64,000 nucleotides of DNA from Bryobacterales bacterium (GTDB lineage Bacteria > Acidobacteriota > Terriglobia > Bryobacterales > Bryobacteraceae), in NCBI GenBank assembly GCA_025463005.1, contig JAOAPR010000097.1, positions 1 to 64,000 of the forward strand, read 5' to 3'. The position numbers and the translations under genes are program-made. Of the stretch, positions 34,619-42,900 are shown piece after piece. The stretch's first letter is position 1. Every line of letters begins with the position of its first letter. The notes below the pieces were generated by a model that was not told the DNA's origin, made no database searches, and worked only from the letters and a program-made list of their open reading frames with translations.

Positions 34619-35547
34619 CCCCTTGATTCTCTCGGCTCGGGATGAACTTTCATCCACTTTTGAACCTGCCCCTCAACATCATCAATTTGAGTTGGCGACA
34701 ATCGCTCCTTTACCGCTTCGAATTCACGATCGAGAGTCACCTGCCTTTTGACACCTTGGTCTAAAAACAACCGACCCCAAAAATAAGCTTTCATATCGTC
34801 CCTGGGAACATCAATCCCGGATATATATATATTAAAAAGATTGTGCATAGCCTCTAAATCGCCCTGCGCCGCCGACATCCCAAACCATTTTATAGCCTGA
34901 ATATTATTTCTCTGAGCAGAATTATGCTGCCCCATTCCGTCATTGATATAATAATAGGCAAGACTGTTCTGAGCTCGTAGGCTTCCATGTTCAGCCTCCG
35001 TCTTTAGCGAGGTTAGAGCTTGGGTATCACCATGGCTAACAGCGCCTAATAAGCGCTTCCAATGCTCATCTCTAAGGACTTCCACCCTTAATTGTAGACG
35101 TTTATTGGCTGCATTTAATTGTACTTTCGTAAGATTGTTAGCAATGTTGTCACGCAATTTAGCAGCACTCGAACGTGTCAACGCTGCAAGGCTATACCAA
35201 TAATACGCTTCGCTGTAATCCCTCTTTACGCCCTCACCCAGACCGTAAATCTGTCCAAGTCTGATCTGCGCATCAGGGTTTCCCTGATACGCAGCGCGTC
35301 GATACCAATTTTCTGCGACGCTCGAACTTTCCTTAGGGACCTTAGCATCATATATTTGCCCAAGTTCATACGCCGCATCAGCGCTTCCTTGATCTGCTAG
35401 TGGCACTAAGAGTTTAATACCAGTTTCAAAATCGCCGCGAAGATAGGCCGTTTGCCCATCTTCAAGCTGGCCCGCGTTAGCCCTAATCGCCGCGAAAGAT
35501 AGTAGATATAGAATGCAAATGAACGCTATGTAACGAAAACACAACAT
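34594..35547 (-). CDS. Secreted Sel1-repeat protein, candidate immunity protein
   Basis: About 317 residues from MLCFRYIAFICILYLLSF, a signal peptide with AGAGAG upstream; the frame extends 16 codons more without support. Sel1-like repeats are clear: DAAYELGQIYDAKVPKES, PDAQIRLGQIYGLGEGVKRD, LRAQNSLAYYYINDGMG, LEAMHNLFNIYISGIDV. It begins 32 bases after the RHS stop on the same strand. A periplasmic Sel1 protein right after a secreted toxin fits an immunity role (some type VI lipase immunity proteins use Sel1 repeats), which remains inference. The C-terminus (RGSESKGSE) is encoded by a dispersed repeat. Confidence 0.75.
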   Translation of the reverse strand: MLCFRYIAFICILYLLSFAAIRANAGQLEDGQTAYLRGDFETGIKLLVPLADQGSADAAYELGQIYDAKVPKESSSVAENWYRRAAYQGNPDAQIRLGQIYGLGEGVKRDYSEAYYWYSLAALTRSSAAKLRDNIANNLTKVQLNAANKRLQLRVEVLRDEHWKRLLGAVSHGDTQALTSLKTEAEHGSLRAQNSLAYYYINDGMGQHNSAQRNNIQAIKWFGMSAAQGDLEAMHNLFNIYISGIDVPRDDMKAYFWGRLFLDQGVKRQVTLDREFEAVKERLSPTQIDDVEGQVQKWMKVHPEPRESRGSESKGSE

Positions 35548-35579
35548 ATTCTCTCTACCACGTTCTAGACTATGAACCA

Positions 35580-38500
35580 CTACTGTGCGTCGCACGCGCA
35601 GCGCCGGAAAGTCGGCTCTTGGTAGTCAGGATCTGTCTTTCGAAAGGCCCAGTCATTCCAAAGCACTGTATTGGTTGTCGTTGCCGCCGATACCACGCTC
35701 GGTAATGTACCATCAAGAACATATATACCAACGTGGTGGTCAACCGCAACCACATCTCCATCTCGTGGAGTTCCGACAACTTCACCTGGCGCTGGCGGGC
35801 CCATAGGAATGAGGACGAGATATCCGGGAATTGTCAACCCCTTGTCATACCATTCCCCTGCAGTATAGGGGTACTTTCGTCCGGGAGGAAGCACTGGTGC
35901 ATTACCCCCCTGTTTCAGGGCTTCATGTACAAACCAATTGCATTTGTCAACTCCAAAGCCATTTGTTTTCCCACCATAAGACGAAGTAGTCCATGGGCTC
36001 CAATCGGAGCTGCTGATTTGATTCCAGGCCCACCAAGCCGCACCTTTTCCGTCCAAACCAAATGGATCGAGCCACATCAACGGATTCGCACCGACATAGC
36101 CAAAGGTATTGAGACCGCCCGCGAGGCCCACGGGGTCACTGCTGATATAGCGGCCGATAGCGGGATTATAAACGCGGTTCCAGTTGTAGAACAAGCCGGA
36201 CTCGGAATCATAATATTGCCCTGGCATACGCAGGTTGACGGTGGCAGTGCCGGAGGGGGCGCTGGTACCGAAGGCATCGTTGTTCCAACTCCAGACTTGG
36301 GTACCGCTATTGTTGGTGCCGAAGCGCGGCGTCCCAAGGTGGTCAGTATGAAGGTAGGTCAGGACCTCGGGCGATCCGGAGTTAATCTGGGCGAGCGATG
36401 CACTGTTCAGGTAAACATACTCGCGGATGAAGTTGCCGGAGGTATCGTATTCACCATACAACCGCCCGCCCGTGCCGTAAACATAGTAAGTCGTGCTGGC
36501 CGCCACCTTCTTCGCGCGCTGGCGGTAGACATTGTAGGTGTAGGTGCCGACCGTGCTGCCGCCGACTACCACTGTCTTCAGTTCGCCTTCCGCGTTCCAG
36601 GTGTAGGTGTTCACGCCATCGCCGGTGATATTGCCGGAAGAGTCGTAGGAATAGCTGTTACCGCCCACGGCGCTGATCTTGTTGCTGGTCGAAGGAACTG
36701 TGGTGGTCGTGGTGCTACCCTGCACTTTGGTCAGCCGGTTGCTGGACGCATCGTAGGTGTACGACGTCGAAGTGCCCGGATTTTCAGCGTTGACGCGGTC
36801 GATATTATCATAGCCGTAGGTAGTGGAGCCGGCCTGCGTAATGTTGCCGTTGTTGTCTGCCGTGTATGTCCAGTTGTAAATGCTGCCCGAGACCGTACGG
36901 TTGGTTGGGTTGTAATCCTGATCGTAGGTGCCAGTGAACGTCAGGCTATTGCCGTAAGTCAGACCCTTCATCGGCCCGAAGGGCAGATACGTGATGGAGG
37001 AGGCCAGTGTGGTACTGCTTCCGTTCACGGTGGCGCTGACGCCGCTGACCTGGCCGTTGCCATTAAGCGTATAGGTCACCGTGCGTCCCGAAGGCAGCGT
37101 AATGCCGGTGATATTGTCGGCGAGGTCGTAGCTGAAAGAGGTCGTGAAGGTCAACGACCCACGCGTGTCTTTCTGCTGCGTCACGCGGCCTAGCACGTCG
37201 TACTGGTATGCTGTCGTGCCCGCTGCATCCGTCACCGAGCAGAGATGCCCTTTATACGGCGTGCCGCAGCCGCTACTGGCGTCGTAAGTCAGGCTTGCAT
37301 TCAGCGACGTGTCCGAAGGGTAAGCTACAGTGCTGAGGCGGTTGATCGCATCGTAAGTAAAGGTGGTGATGACGGAGCGCGCATCGGTGCGTTGCGTGAC
37401 ATTCCCGGCCTTGTTCAACGTATACGACGACGTGCCGCGATCCGGGCTCGTTTCGCCCGTCACGTCGCCGAAGGCGTTGTAGGTGTAGGTCGTACTGTTG
37501 TTGCGGTGGTCCTTCATCGAGGTCACGTCATCCAGCGCGTCATACCCCGGCGTCGCGACGCCGCTCAAGGCGTCGGTGGCAGTTGCAAGACGCTGCAAGG
37601 CGTCATAGGTAAGGCCCGTCGCATGCGTCCGAGGATCGGTATAAGTCGTGAGGTTCGAGTTCGTGTCCCAGGCGAAGTTCGCCGTCTGGCTGGAAGCGCC
37701 CACGCTGGTCAGCAGGCGCGCGAGTTCGTCGAAGGACGCCGTGTGGGTATAGGTGGTCGTCGGCGTGGTGTTTTTATAAACGGTCTGCGTGACGTTGCCC
37801 GCGTTGTTCAGCGCATAGGTCACCGTATTGCCGAGCGCGTCCTGAATGCCGGTCAGGCGATGGGCATTGTCATAGGTATACTGCACTGTCACGCTGTTGG
37901 GCAGTGTCACCTGCGTCAGGTTGCCGGCGTAGTCATAGGCAAAGGAAGTCGTCGCCGCCAGCGCCGTGCCATAGGCCTGGATTGCGCTGGTCAGTCGCCC
38001 GTTCGTGTCGTAGGCGAGGTCGGTCTCGACGCTGTTGGCATCGGTGATTTTCTTTGGGCGACCCGCGGAATCGCGCGCCGTGATGGTCGTCACCTGGCTT
38101 AAGGCATTCGTGATGGTCGTGAGGTCGAAGTTCGTATCGTAAGCGAAGGTGGTCACGTCCGACACATCCGTGCGCGGACCGTCGATGGTGTGGAGACGTC
38201 CGAGAATGGTGTTGCCGCTCGGGTCAGTCGAGTTCGAATAGTAGGTATAAGTGGTGTTGCGCGTCTCCGATGTCGCCGTATCGGTGACGGTGACCGACGT
38301 CAGGCGGCCATAAGTATCGTAGGCATAGGCCGTCGTCTTTCCAGGTTGTGTGATGAGGGATGGCAGGTTCCAGGTCGCGTTATAGGCGATGTTCGTTACG
38401 CGCTGCTGCGTCGTGTCCTCGGCGTCGATGATCCGGGTCACGTTGCTGCGGTCGTCATAGACGTAGTCGGTCATGACATCCTGCCAGTCCGTCATGCCGG

Positions 38501-41237
38501 TCACATGCCCAAAGTCGTCGTAGTTGTAATATTGGCTGGACGCTACGGTATTCGTGGACGCCGCCCCGTCTATCTGGACGACCCGGCGCGGGGGTGTGGC
38601 GATGGTGGTGTCGACGTTGACGAAGTATTCCGTAAAGCTCTTGGAAAGCGGGTTGGTGATGCCCGACGTGTTAGTTGCGTAAGTGATCGAATATTGATTG
38701 ACGCCGCCAGCAAGTTGGGTCGAATTGGCCTTGCCGGTGGTGGCGTCGTAGGCGTAAGTCGAATAACGGTTGCCATTTTCGTCAACAATACCGGTCAGCG
38801 CGTGAATGTAAGTCGCGTTCTCGTACTTATAGGTGATGACTTTGGTATCCGGCTTCGTCACCGTCGACAGGTTGCTGTTCGCGTCATAGGCATAAGTGAA
38901 GGTGCCATCCGGCGTCACCAGTGTCGCAACGCGACCACTGCCGTCATAGGTCAGCGAAAGCGAGCGGTTGTTTTCATTGGCGATGCCGGTCAGCTGGTTC
39001 GAGCCGTTATAGGTAAGATTCAGCGCCCCGCCTCCGAGATATTCGATGCGGGTGAGCAGCTTCGAGCTGTTGTATTTCTCCACGGTTCCGTTTTGCAGCG
39101 TATAGGTATAGCCACCCGTGACGGTCGCAAGCGCCGCGGTCGTGGCGGGATCATCCGCAACCCAGTTCGACCCGCTCAAGGTATAGGTCGTCGTGACACC
39201 AGTGTTGTCCGTGAGGGAAGCCGCGGTGCCGCCCGTGATGGTGAACGTGCGGGCGTAGTTGTGGCGCCAGAGGGTGCCGACCGCATTGTTGGTCCAGGTG
39301 CTGTCGGAGCGATAGATCCGGGTAAAGCTCAGTCCGCCGGCGCTGTAATCGGTCGCCGTCTGCGACTTGAATCCGGCGTCGAAATTGATGGGGTTGCCGG
39401 CGAAAGTGGAAGCGCCAAAGATGTCCATCACGCTGGGTGCGAGGCGATCCCAGGTGCTGCTAAAGGCGTCAGCGATGCCGGCGGCGGCGGCGGCAAAGGG
39501 GCCGCCGATAAGGAAAGCGCTCCGCATGTCATTCGCCACGCTGTTCGCAGGGCTTGCACCGGGATTAGCGGCGGCATTCATGCACGTCAGGCACGGACCC
39601 GGCGTCGTGTCCGGCGGAATCGCCGACACTGTAACGGTGTAGTTGCCGGTGGCCAGGCCCGTCTGCTCGTAAAGCACGAGGGTATAGGTGTAGTTGCCGG
39701 TGATGGCGGGAGAGGTTCCGCTATAGGTGTTCCCGGTAATGGTCCAATATGTGCCGTCGGGCTTATACAGAAGCGCGTCGCAGCCGTAAGTGCCAAAGGT
39801 GCAGCTGGTGGTGATGCTGACGGGCGAGCTGGCCTTGGAAAGAAACTTGTAGCTCTTGATGGCGTTGAGCTGCATCGTGCCATGGCGCAGTTTGCCGTTG
39901 ATGAGCCAGCCTTCCGAAACTGGGGCGTTGCCCTTGACGAAGTAGAAGTTATAACTGCCCGGATCGGTATAGGTGTAGTTCAACGGGTATACCAGAAAGG
40001 TGTAGGTGCCCGTCTGCGTCAGCGAGTTGATGTTGTAGATGGCGGTGCTGTTGTTGTAGCCCAAATAGTGGCCGTCAGGCGTGTAGGCGATAATCATGAC
40101 AGGATAGGTAGCGCCGACGTGCATCGCCATCGCCTGTCCCGTGACCCCTTTGAAGCTGTAGCTGCGTATCTGTGCGCTGCCCATGCTACTGGGGTCGAAC
40201 GCGCCGCTGTGGAACGGCTGCGGATTTTGCGAGACCGTATCCAACGTCTGCATAAAATACATCTTGTAGGAGCCGGTGCTGGTTGAACTTTGTGCAATGA
40301 GCACGACGGTGTAGGTTCCCGTCTGCGGCAGGGTGGTGGCGAGCGACGTGTAATCGTTGGCACTGGTGTAAGTCCAATAGTGGCCGTCCGGCGTGTAAAT
40401 ATACATGTAAGTGCCGAAATTCATGCCGCCTACGGCGAGTGCGAGGCTGCGGCCCGTCGTGCCGGAAAAGGTATAGCTCGTCATCTGGCCCGCCGGCAGC
40501 GTGCCCGCATTGCCCAGGCCGCCTGATGTAAGCGCTCCGTCGGAAACGCCGCCCCCGCCGATCACATAGGAAAGGTCGTAAGACCCATAGCCGGTGCCGG
40601 TGCTCTGCACAACGATGGTATAGGTTCCCGTCGTTGGCAGCGAGGTGAGATTGATGCCGTTGGTGCCAACGGTGTAGTAGGTGCCATTGGGCGTATAGAC
40701 GAAGATGTAGGCGCTCCAGGCTGCGCTCGGTGTAGTGAGGTGAAGCTGCATGCCTTGCGATGCCGTGCCCGAGAACGTGTAGCTGGTGAGGCCCCCGGAC
40801 GGAAGCGTGTCATGGGCGGTCGCGCCGCTAGTGAGCGCGCCGTTGGAGACCGCCTCGGCGCCGGCGACGTAATAGAGGGTATACCCGCCGGGCGCTCCGC
40901 TCGTGTTTCCTGAGATTCGGACGCTGTAGGTCCCGCTTACGGGCAGCGAGCTGTGCCTGCAGAACGCGCCGCCGCAGACAAGGCCGGTTGTTAACTGGGT
41001 GCCGTCAGGCTTCCAGATCGTTATCGTCGGAGCGCCGAAACTGTCCACAACGGTGATATAGATGCCATGCCCCGTCGTGCCTGTGAAGGTCTGCGTATCG
41101 TAGCAGTTGCTGATGCAGGGAGGTATCGAGGGCACACTACCTGTTACCGTCGAGCCGCTGGTCATAGTTACAGCGTGCGCATCGCGGGCGCACAGGACCA
41201 TCAGGCAAAACAGGATGCCGCATAGGAAATTTTTCAT
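35580..41237 (-). CDS. RHS-repeat protein with signal peptide, beta-domain N-terminus and cysteine-peptidase-like C-terminus
   Basis: 1,885 residues, ATG preceded by GGAGGAG. Order: signal peptide (LCGILFCLMVLCARDAHA); about six PPC-like beta domains to residue 540 (SYTFSGTASQGMQLHLTTP, TGTYTIVVQSTGTGYGSYDL); a pre-RHS domain (PINFDAGFKSQTATDYSAGG); many YD repeats (YDANSNLSTVTKPDTK); the RHS core (YDSESGLFYNWNRVYNPAIG, ending NPLMWLDPFGL near 1728); and a variable 157-residue tail. The tail has DKCNWFVHEAL (Cys about 1766) and GDVVAVDHHVGIYV (His about 1835), the layout of NlpC/P60 or CHAP cell-wall hydrolases. Probably a contact-dependent toxin that cuts peptidoglycan. Confidence 0.88.
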   Translation of the reverse strand: MKNFLCGILFCLMVLCARDAHAVTMTSGSTVTGSVPSIPPCISNCYDTQTFTGTTGHGIYITVVDSFGAPTITIWKPDGTQLTTGLVCGGAFCRHSSLPVSGTYSVRISGNTSGAPGGYTLYYVAGAEAVSNGALTSGATAHDTLPSGGLTSYTFSGTASQGMQLHLTTPSAAWSAYIFVYTPNGTYYTVGTNGINLTSLPTTGTYTIVVQSTGTGYGSYDLSYVIGGGGVSDGALTSGGLGNAGTLPAGQMTSYTFSGTTGRSLALAVGGMNFGTYMYIYTPDGHYWTYTSANDYTSLATTLPQTGTYTVVLIAQSSTSTGSYKMYFMQTLDTVSQNPQPFHSGAFDPSSMGSAQIRSYSFKGVTGQAMAMHVGATYPVMIIAYTPDGHYLGYNNSTAIYNINSLTQTGTYTFLVYPLNYTYTDPGSYNFYFVKGNAPVSEGWLINGKLRHGTMQLNAIKSYKFLSKASSPVSITTSCTFGTYGCDALLYKPDGTYWTITGNTYSGTSPAITGNYTYTLVLYEQTGLATGNYTVTVSAIPPDTTPGPCLTCMNAAANPGASPANSVANDMRSAFLIGGPFAAAAAGIADAFSSTWDRLAPSVMDIFGASTFAGNPINFDAGFKSQTATDYSAGGLSFTRIYRSDSTWTNNAVGTLWRHNYARTFTITGGTAASLTDNTGVTTTYTLSGSNWVADDPATTAALATVTGGYTYTLQNGTVEKYNSSKLLTRIEYLGGGALNLTYNGSNQLTGIANENNRSLSLTYDGSGRVATLVTPDGTFTYAYDANSNLSTVTKPDTKVITYKYENATYIHALTGIVDENGNRYSTYAYDATTGKANSTQLAGGVNQYSITYATNTSGITNPLSKSFTEYFVNVDTTIATPPRRVVQIDGAASTNTVASSQYYNYDDFGHVTGMTDWQDVMTDYVYDDRSNVTRIIDAEDTTQQRVTNIAYNATWNLPSLITQPGKTTAYAYDTYGRLTSVTVTDTATSETRNTTYTYYSNSTDPSGNTILGRLHTIDGPRTDVSDVTTFAYDTNFDLTTITNALSQVTTITARDSAGRPKKITDANSVETDLAYDTNGRLTSAIQAYGTALAATTSFAYDYAGNLTQVTLPNSVTVQYTYDNAHRLTGIQDALGNTVTYALNNAGNVTQTVYKNTTPTTTYTHTASFDELARLLTSVGASSQTANFAWDTNSNLTTYTDPRTHATGLTYDALQRLATATDALSGVATPGYDALDDVTSMKDHRNNSTTYTYNAFGDVTGETSPDRGTSSYTLNKAGNVTQRTDARSVITTFTYDAINRLSTVAYPSDTSLNASLTYDASSGCGTPYKGHLCSVTDAAGTTAYQYDVLGRVTQQKDTRGSLTFTTSFSYDLADNITGITLPSGRTVTYTLNGNGQVSGVSATVNGSSTTLASSITYLPFGPMKGLTYGNSLTFTGTYDQDYNPTNRTVSGSIYNWTYTADNNGNITQAGSTTYGYDNIDRVNAENPGTSTSYTYDASSNRLTKVQGSTTTTTVPSTSNKISAVGGNSYSYDSSGNITGDGVNTYTWNAEGELKTVVVGGSTVGTYTYNVYRQRAKKVAASTTYYVYGTGGRLYGEYDTSGNFIREYVYLNSASLAQINSGSPEVLTYLHTDHLGTPRFGTNNSGTQVWSWNNDAFGTSAPSGTATVNLRMPGQYYDSESGLFYNWNRVYNPAIGRYISSDPVGLAGGLNTFGYVGANPLMWLDPFGLDGKGAAWWAWNQISSSDWSPWTTSSYGGKTNGFGVDKCNWFVHEALKQGGNAPVLPPGRKYPYTAGEWYDKGLTIPGYLVLIPMGPPAPGEVVGTPRDGDVVAVDHHVGIYVLDGTLPSVVSAATTTNTVLWNDWAFRKTDPDYQEPTFRRCACDAQ

Positions 41238-41284
41238 TGGAAGGCTCCTCCCCAGAAGCGGCCGCCTGGTGGCGGCCTTAAATA

Positions 41285-42073
41285 TTACTTTTTCGTGTAG
41301 TCGATTTCGAGCAGCTTGGTTTCATGGCCTGCGTTGTCGACTGCGGAAATGATGCGCCTGTAATGTTCGTCATCGACAAGGGTCAGCTGCGAATGAAATC
41401 CCTGTTCGACGCCCGTCAGCGGGTTGGTGAAGCGTCCGGATTCCCAGATATTGCGCTCCTTGCCGCCGGCTTTCGCGTCGCCCGGGCCTGTGCCGGTTTT
41501 GTTCGCGGCGGCTGCTTTCTCCTCGTACTTGCCGGTGCCGACGGTCACGCCCGTCGCCAGGCTGTCGACGGCGACGAAGGACAGGGATTTTTTCGCGTTG
41601 TCGAAGCCGATCAGCTCCTGGCCTTCGAAGGGAATCTGTTCGTGCCCAATGTTGAGTGTGCCCGTGACTTTGCTGGAGAGGTAATGGCCGTCCAGCACCA
41701 TGTCGTTTACGACAAAGCCTGTCCCTTGCTGCGGCTCGGCCTTCGGGGTCGTCCAGATGGATTCGACGTAGTTCCAGCTGCCGGTCAATGGCATCAGTAC
41801 GGCGGTATGGTCTTTCGCGGATGGCTTGGCGCGCACCTGCATCGCTTCGGCGATGCCGTCGGCGGGAAGGCGAGCCTCAGGCGAGGTCGCGGCGGCGGAA
41901 GGTGGTGTTTCGGTTGTCTTTCTCGCCGCCTGTGCCGGCGCCATCAGGCCGAGGCAAATCGTTGCCAGCACCAACAATCGCAAGGCGGGGACGAAAAGGC
42001 CCCATTCGCAGCACCGAAGAAGAATACGCGCAGGTGAAAGGAAGGCCCATTGGCCCTGTTGTTCCGTATGCAT
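41285..42073 (-). CDS. Exported DUF1579-like protein
   Basis: About 262 residues. The start MHTEQQGQWAFLSPARIL is favoured over one five codons upstream because GGGGGAT sits 8 bases before it. A hydrophobic segment (ALRLLVLATICLGLMAPAQA) follows, so the protein is exported. The mature part, LTGSWNYVESIWTTPKAEP, then VVNDMVLDGHYLSSKVTG and ELIGFDNAKKSLSFVAVDSL, matches the DUF1579 pattern. It lies 47 bases upstream of the RHS gene on the same strand and may be co-transcribed. Confidence 0.75.
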   Translation of the reverse strand: MHTEQQGQWAFLSPARILLRCCEWGLFVPALRLLVLATICLGLMAPAQAARKTTETPPSAAATSPEARLPADGIAEAMQVRAKPSAKDHTAVLMPLTGSWNYVESIWTTPKAEPQQGTGFVVNDMVLDGHYLSSKVTGTLNIGHEQIPFEGQELIGFDNAKKSLSFVAVDSLATGVTVGTGKYEEKAAAANKTGTGPGDAKAGGKERNIWESGRFTNPLTGVEQGFHSQLTLVDDEHYRRIISAVDNAGHETKLLEIDYTKK

Positions 42074-42088
42074 GCTTATATCCCCCAT

Positions 42089-42540
42089 CTTGAAACTGCG
42101 CCGAAGATGACGCTTTTAGATTTGATATGTAGAACCCAAGCACCTTGGCTGCACGGGGTCAACGGAAAAATGAATTACGTCGAGACTACCGGCTCCCGGT
42201 TAAGAAATGCTTAACGGCAGCGATTGCCAGAACACCCGCTCCGGTGGATTGCCAGAACGACAAGGCAACCTCAGGTGCATACCATGGTATGCAGACATTG
42301 CAGCGACAAGGCTGTGATTAAATGAAAAATTTCTGAGCATAGGTGTTCTCGCGCAACAGAATTTGCAGGCGCCAAACTACAGCGGAAAATGTGACACGTC
42401 GTCATGCGTGCCGGCGATGGAAGGTGAAACTGTGTGGATAAAAATTAAGGTAGAGCGCGGCTTTCGAAGGTCAAGGGCCTGTCGCTGCCTTTTCAACATC
42501 CGGCGACGACAAGTAATGTAATTACTCCAGCTCGTCCTGT
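42089..42540. other. Gap without recognised gene
   Basis: 452 bases between the RHS operon and the mobilization module. It contains a short direct repeat GATTGCCAGAAC (twice, about 30 bases apart, near 42,220-42,260). Nothing else recognisable; probably the promoter of the RHS operon at the left end. Confidence 0.4.
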
Positions 42541-42900
42541 TCACATCCTAGGCATTGGGAGTTGTTGCTTCCGCGCGCAATTGTTATACGCGGGCGCGAC
42601 ATGCTGCTTCGGGACCGGCGTAGGAGTTGGCAATGTCATGAACCGCGACATGCCAGGAACCTGCGAGATGAAGCGGGACATCGCGGGATGCGCTGCAATG
42701 AAGCGCGAAACCTTCGGATGACGCACGAGGAAGCGCGACAGGGGATTGCTCGGCACTTGCTCCGGCAGGTCTGCTGCAACTTTCAGAAACTGGCTCGGGG
42801 TCTGTTGCAAAAACCGCGAGCCAGTTACTTTCCCAACTTCGGAGGGGGCGGTTCCTCCCCGTCCCGGAATTCCTGTTCCATTTCGAAATCTTTTGCCCAT
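42541..42900 (-). CDS. Possible small protein with SRF(L/I/M) repeats
   Basis: 119 codons overlapping the relaxase 3' end by 76 bases in another frame. After a short lead the sequence repeats a unit every 11-14 residues: SRFLQQTP, SQFLKVAAD, LSRFLVRHPKV, SRFIAAHPAM, SRFISQVPGM, SRFMTLP. Such regular spacing is unlikely by chance, but it could also come from repetitive DNA. No family known. The start may be inside the frame. Confidence 0.35.
   Translation of the reverse strand: MGKRFRNGTGIPGRGGTAPSEVGKVTGSRFLQQTPSQFLKVAADLPEQVPSNPLSRFLVRHPKVSRFIAAHPAMSRFISQVPGMSRFMTLPTPTPVPKQHVAPAYNNCARKQQLPMPRM

Noticed and set aside
38190-40286. Long plus-strand frame (698 codons), and another at 35733-37193, inside the RHS gene
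   Set aside because: They are antisense to a well supported RHS protein; repetitive GC-biased codons keep the opposite strand open.
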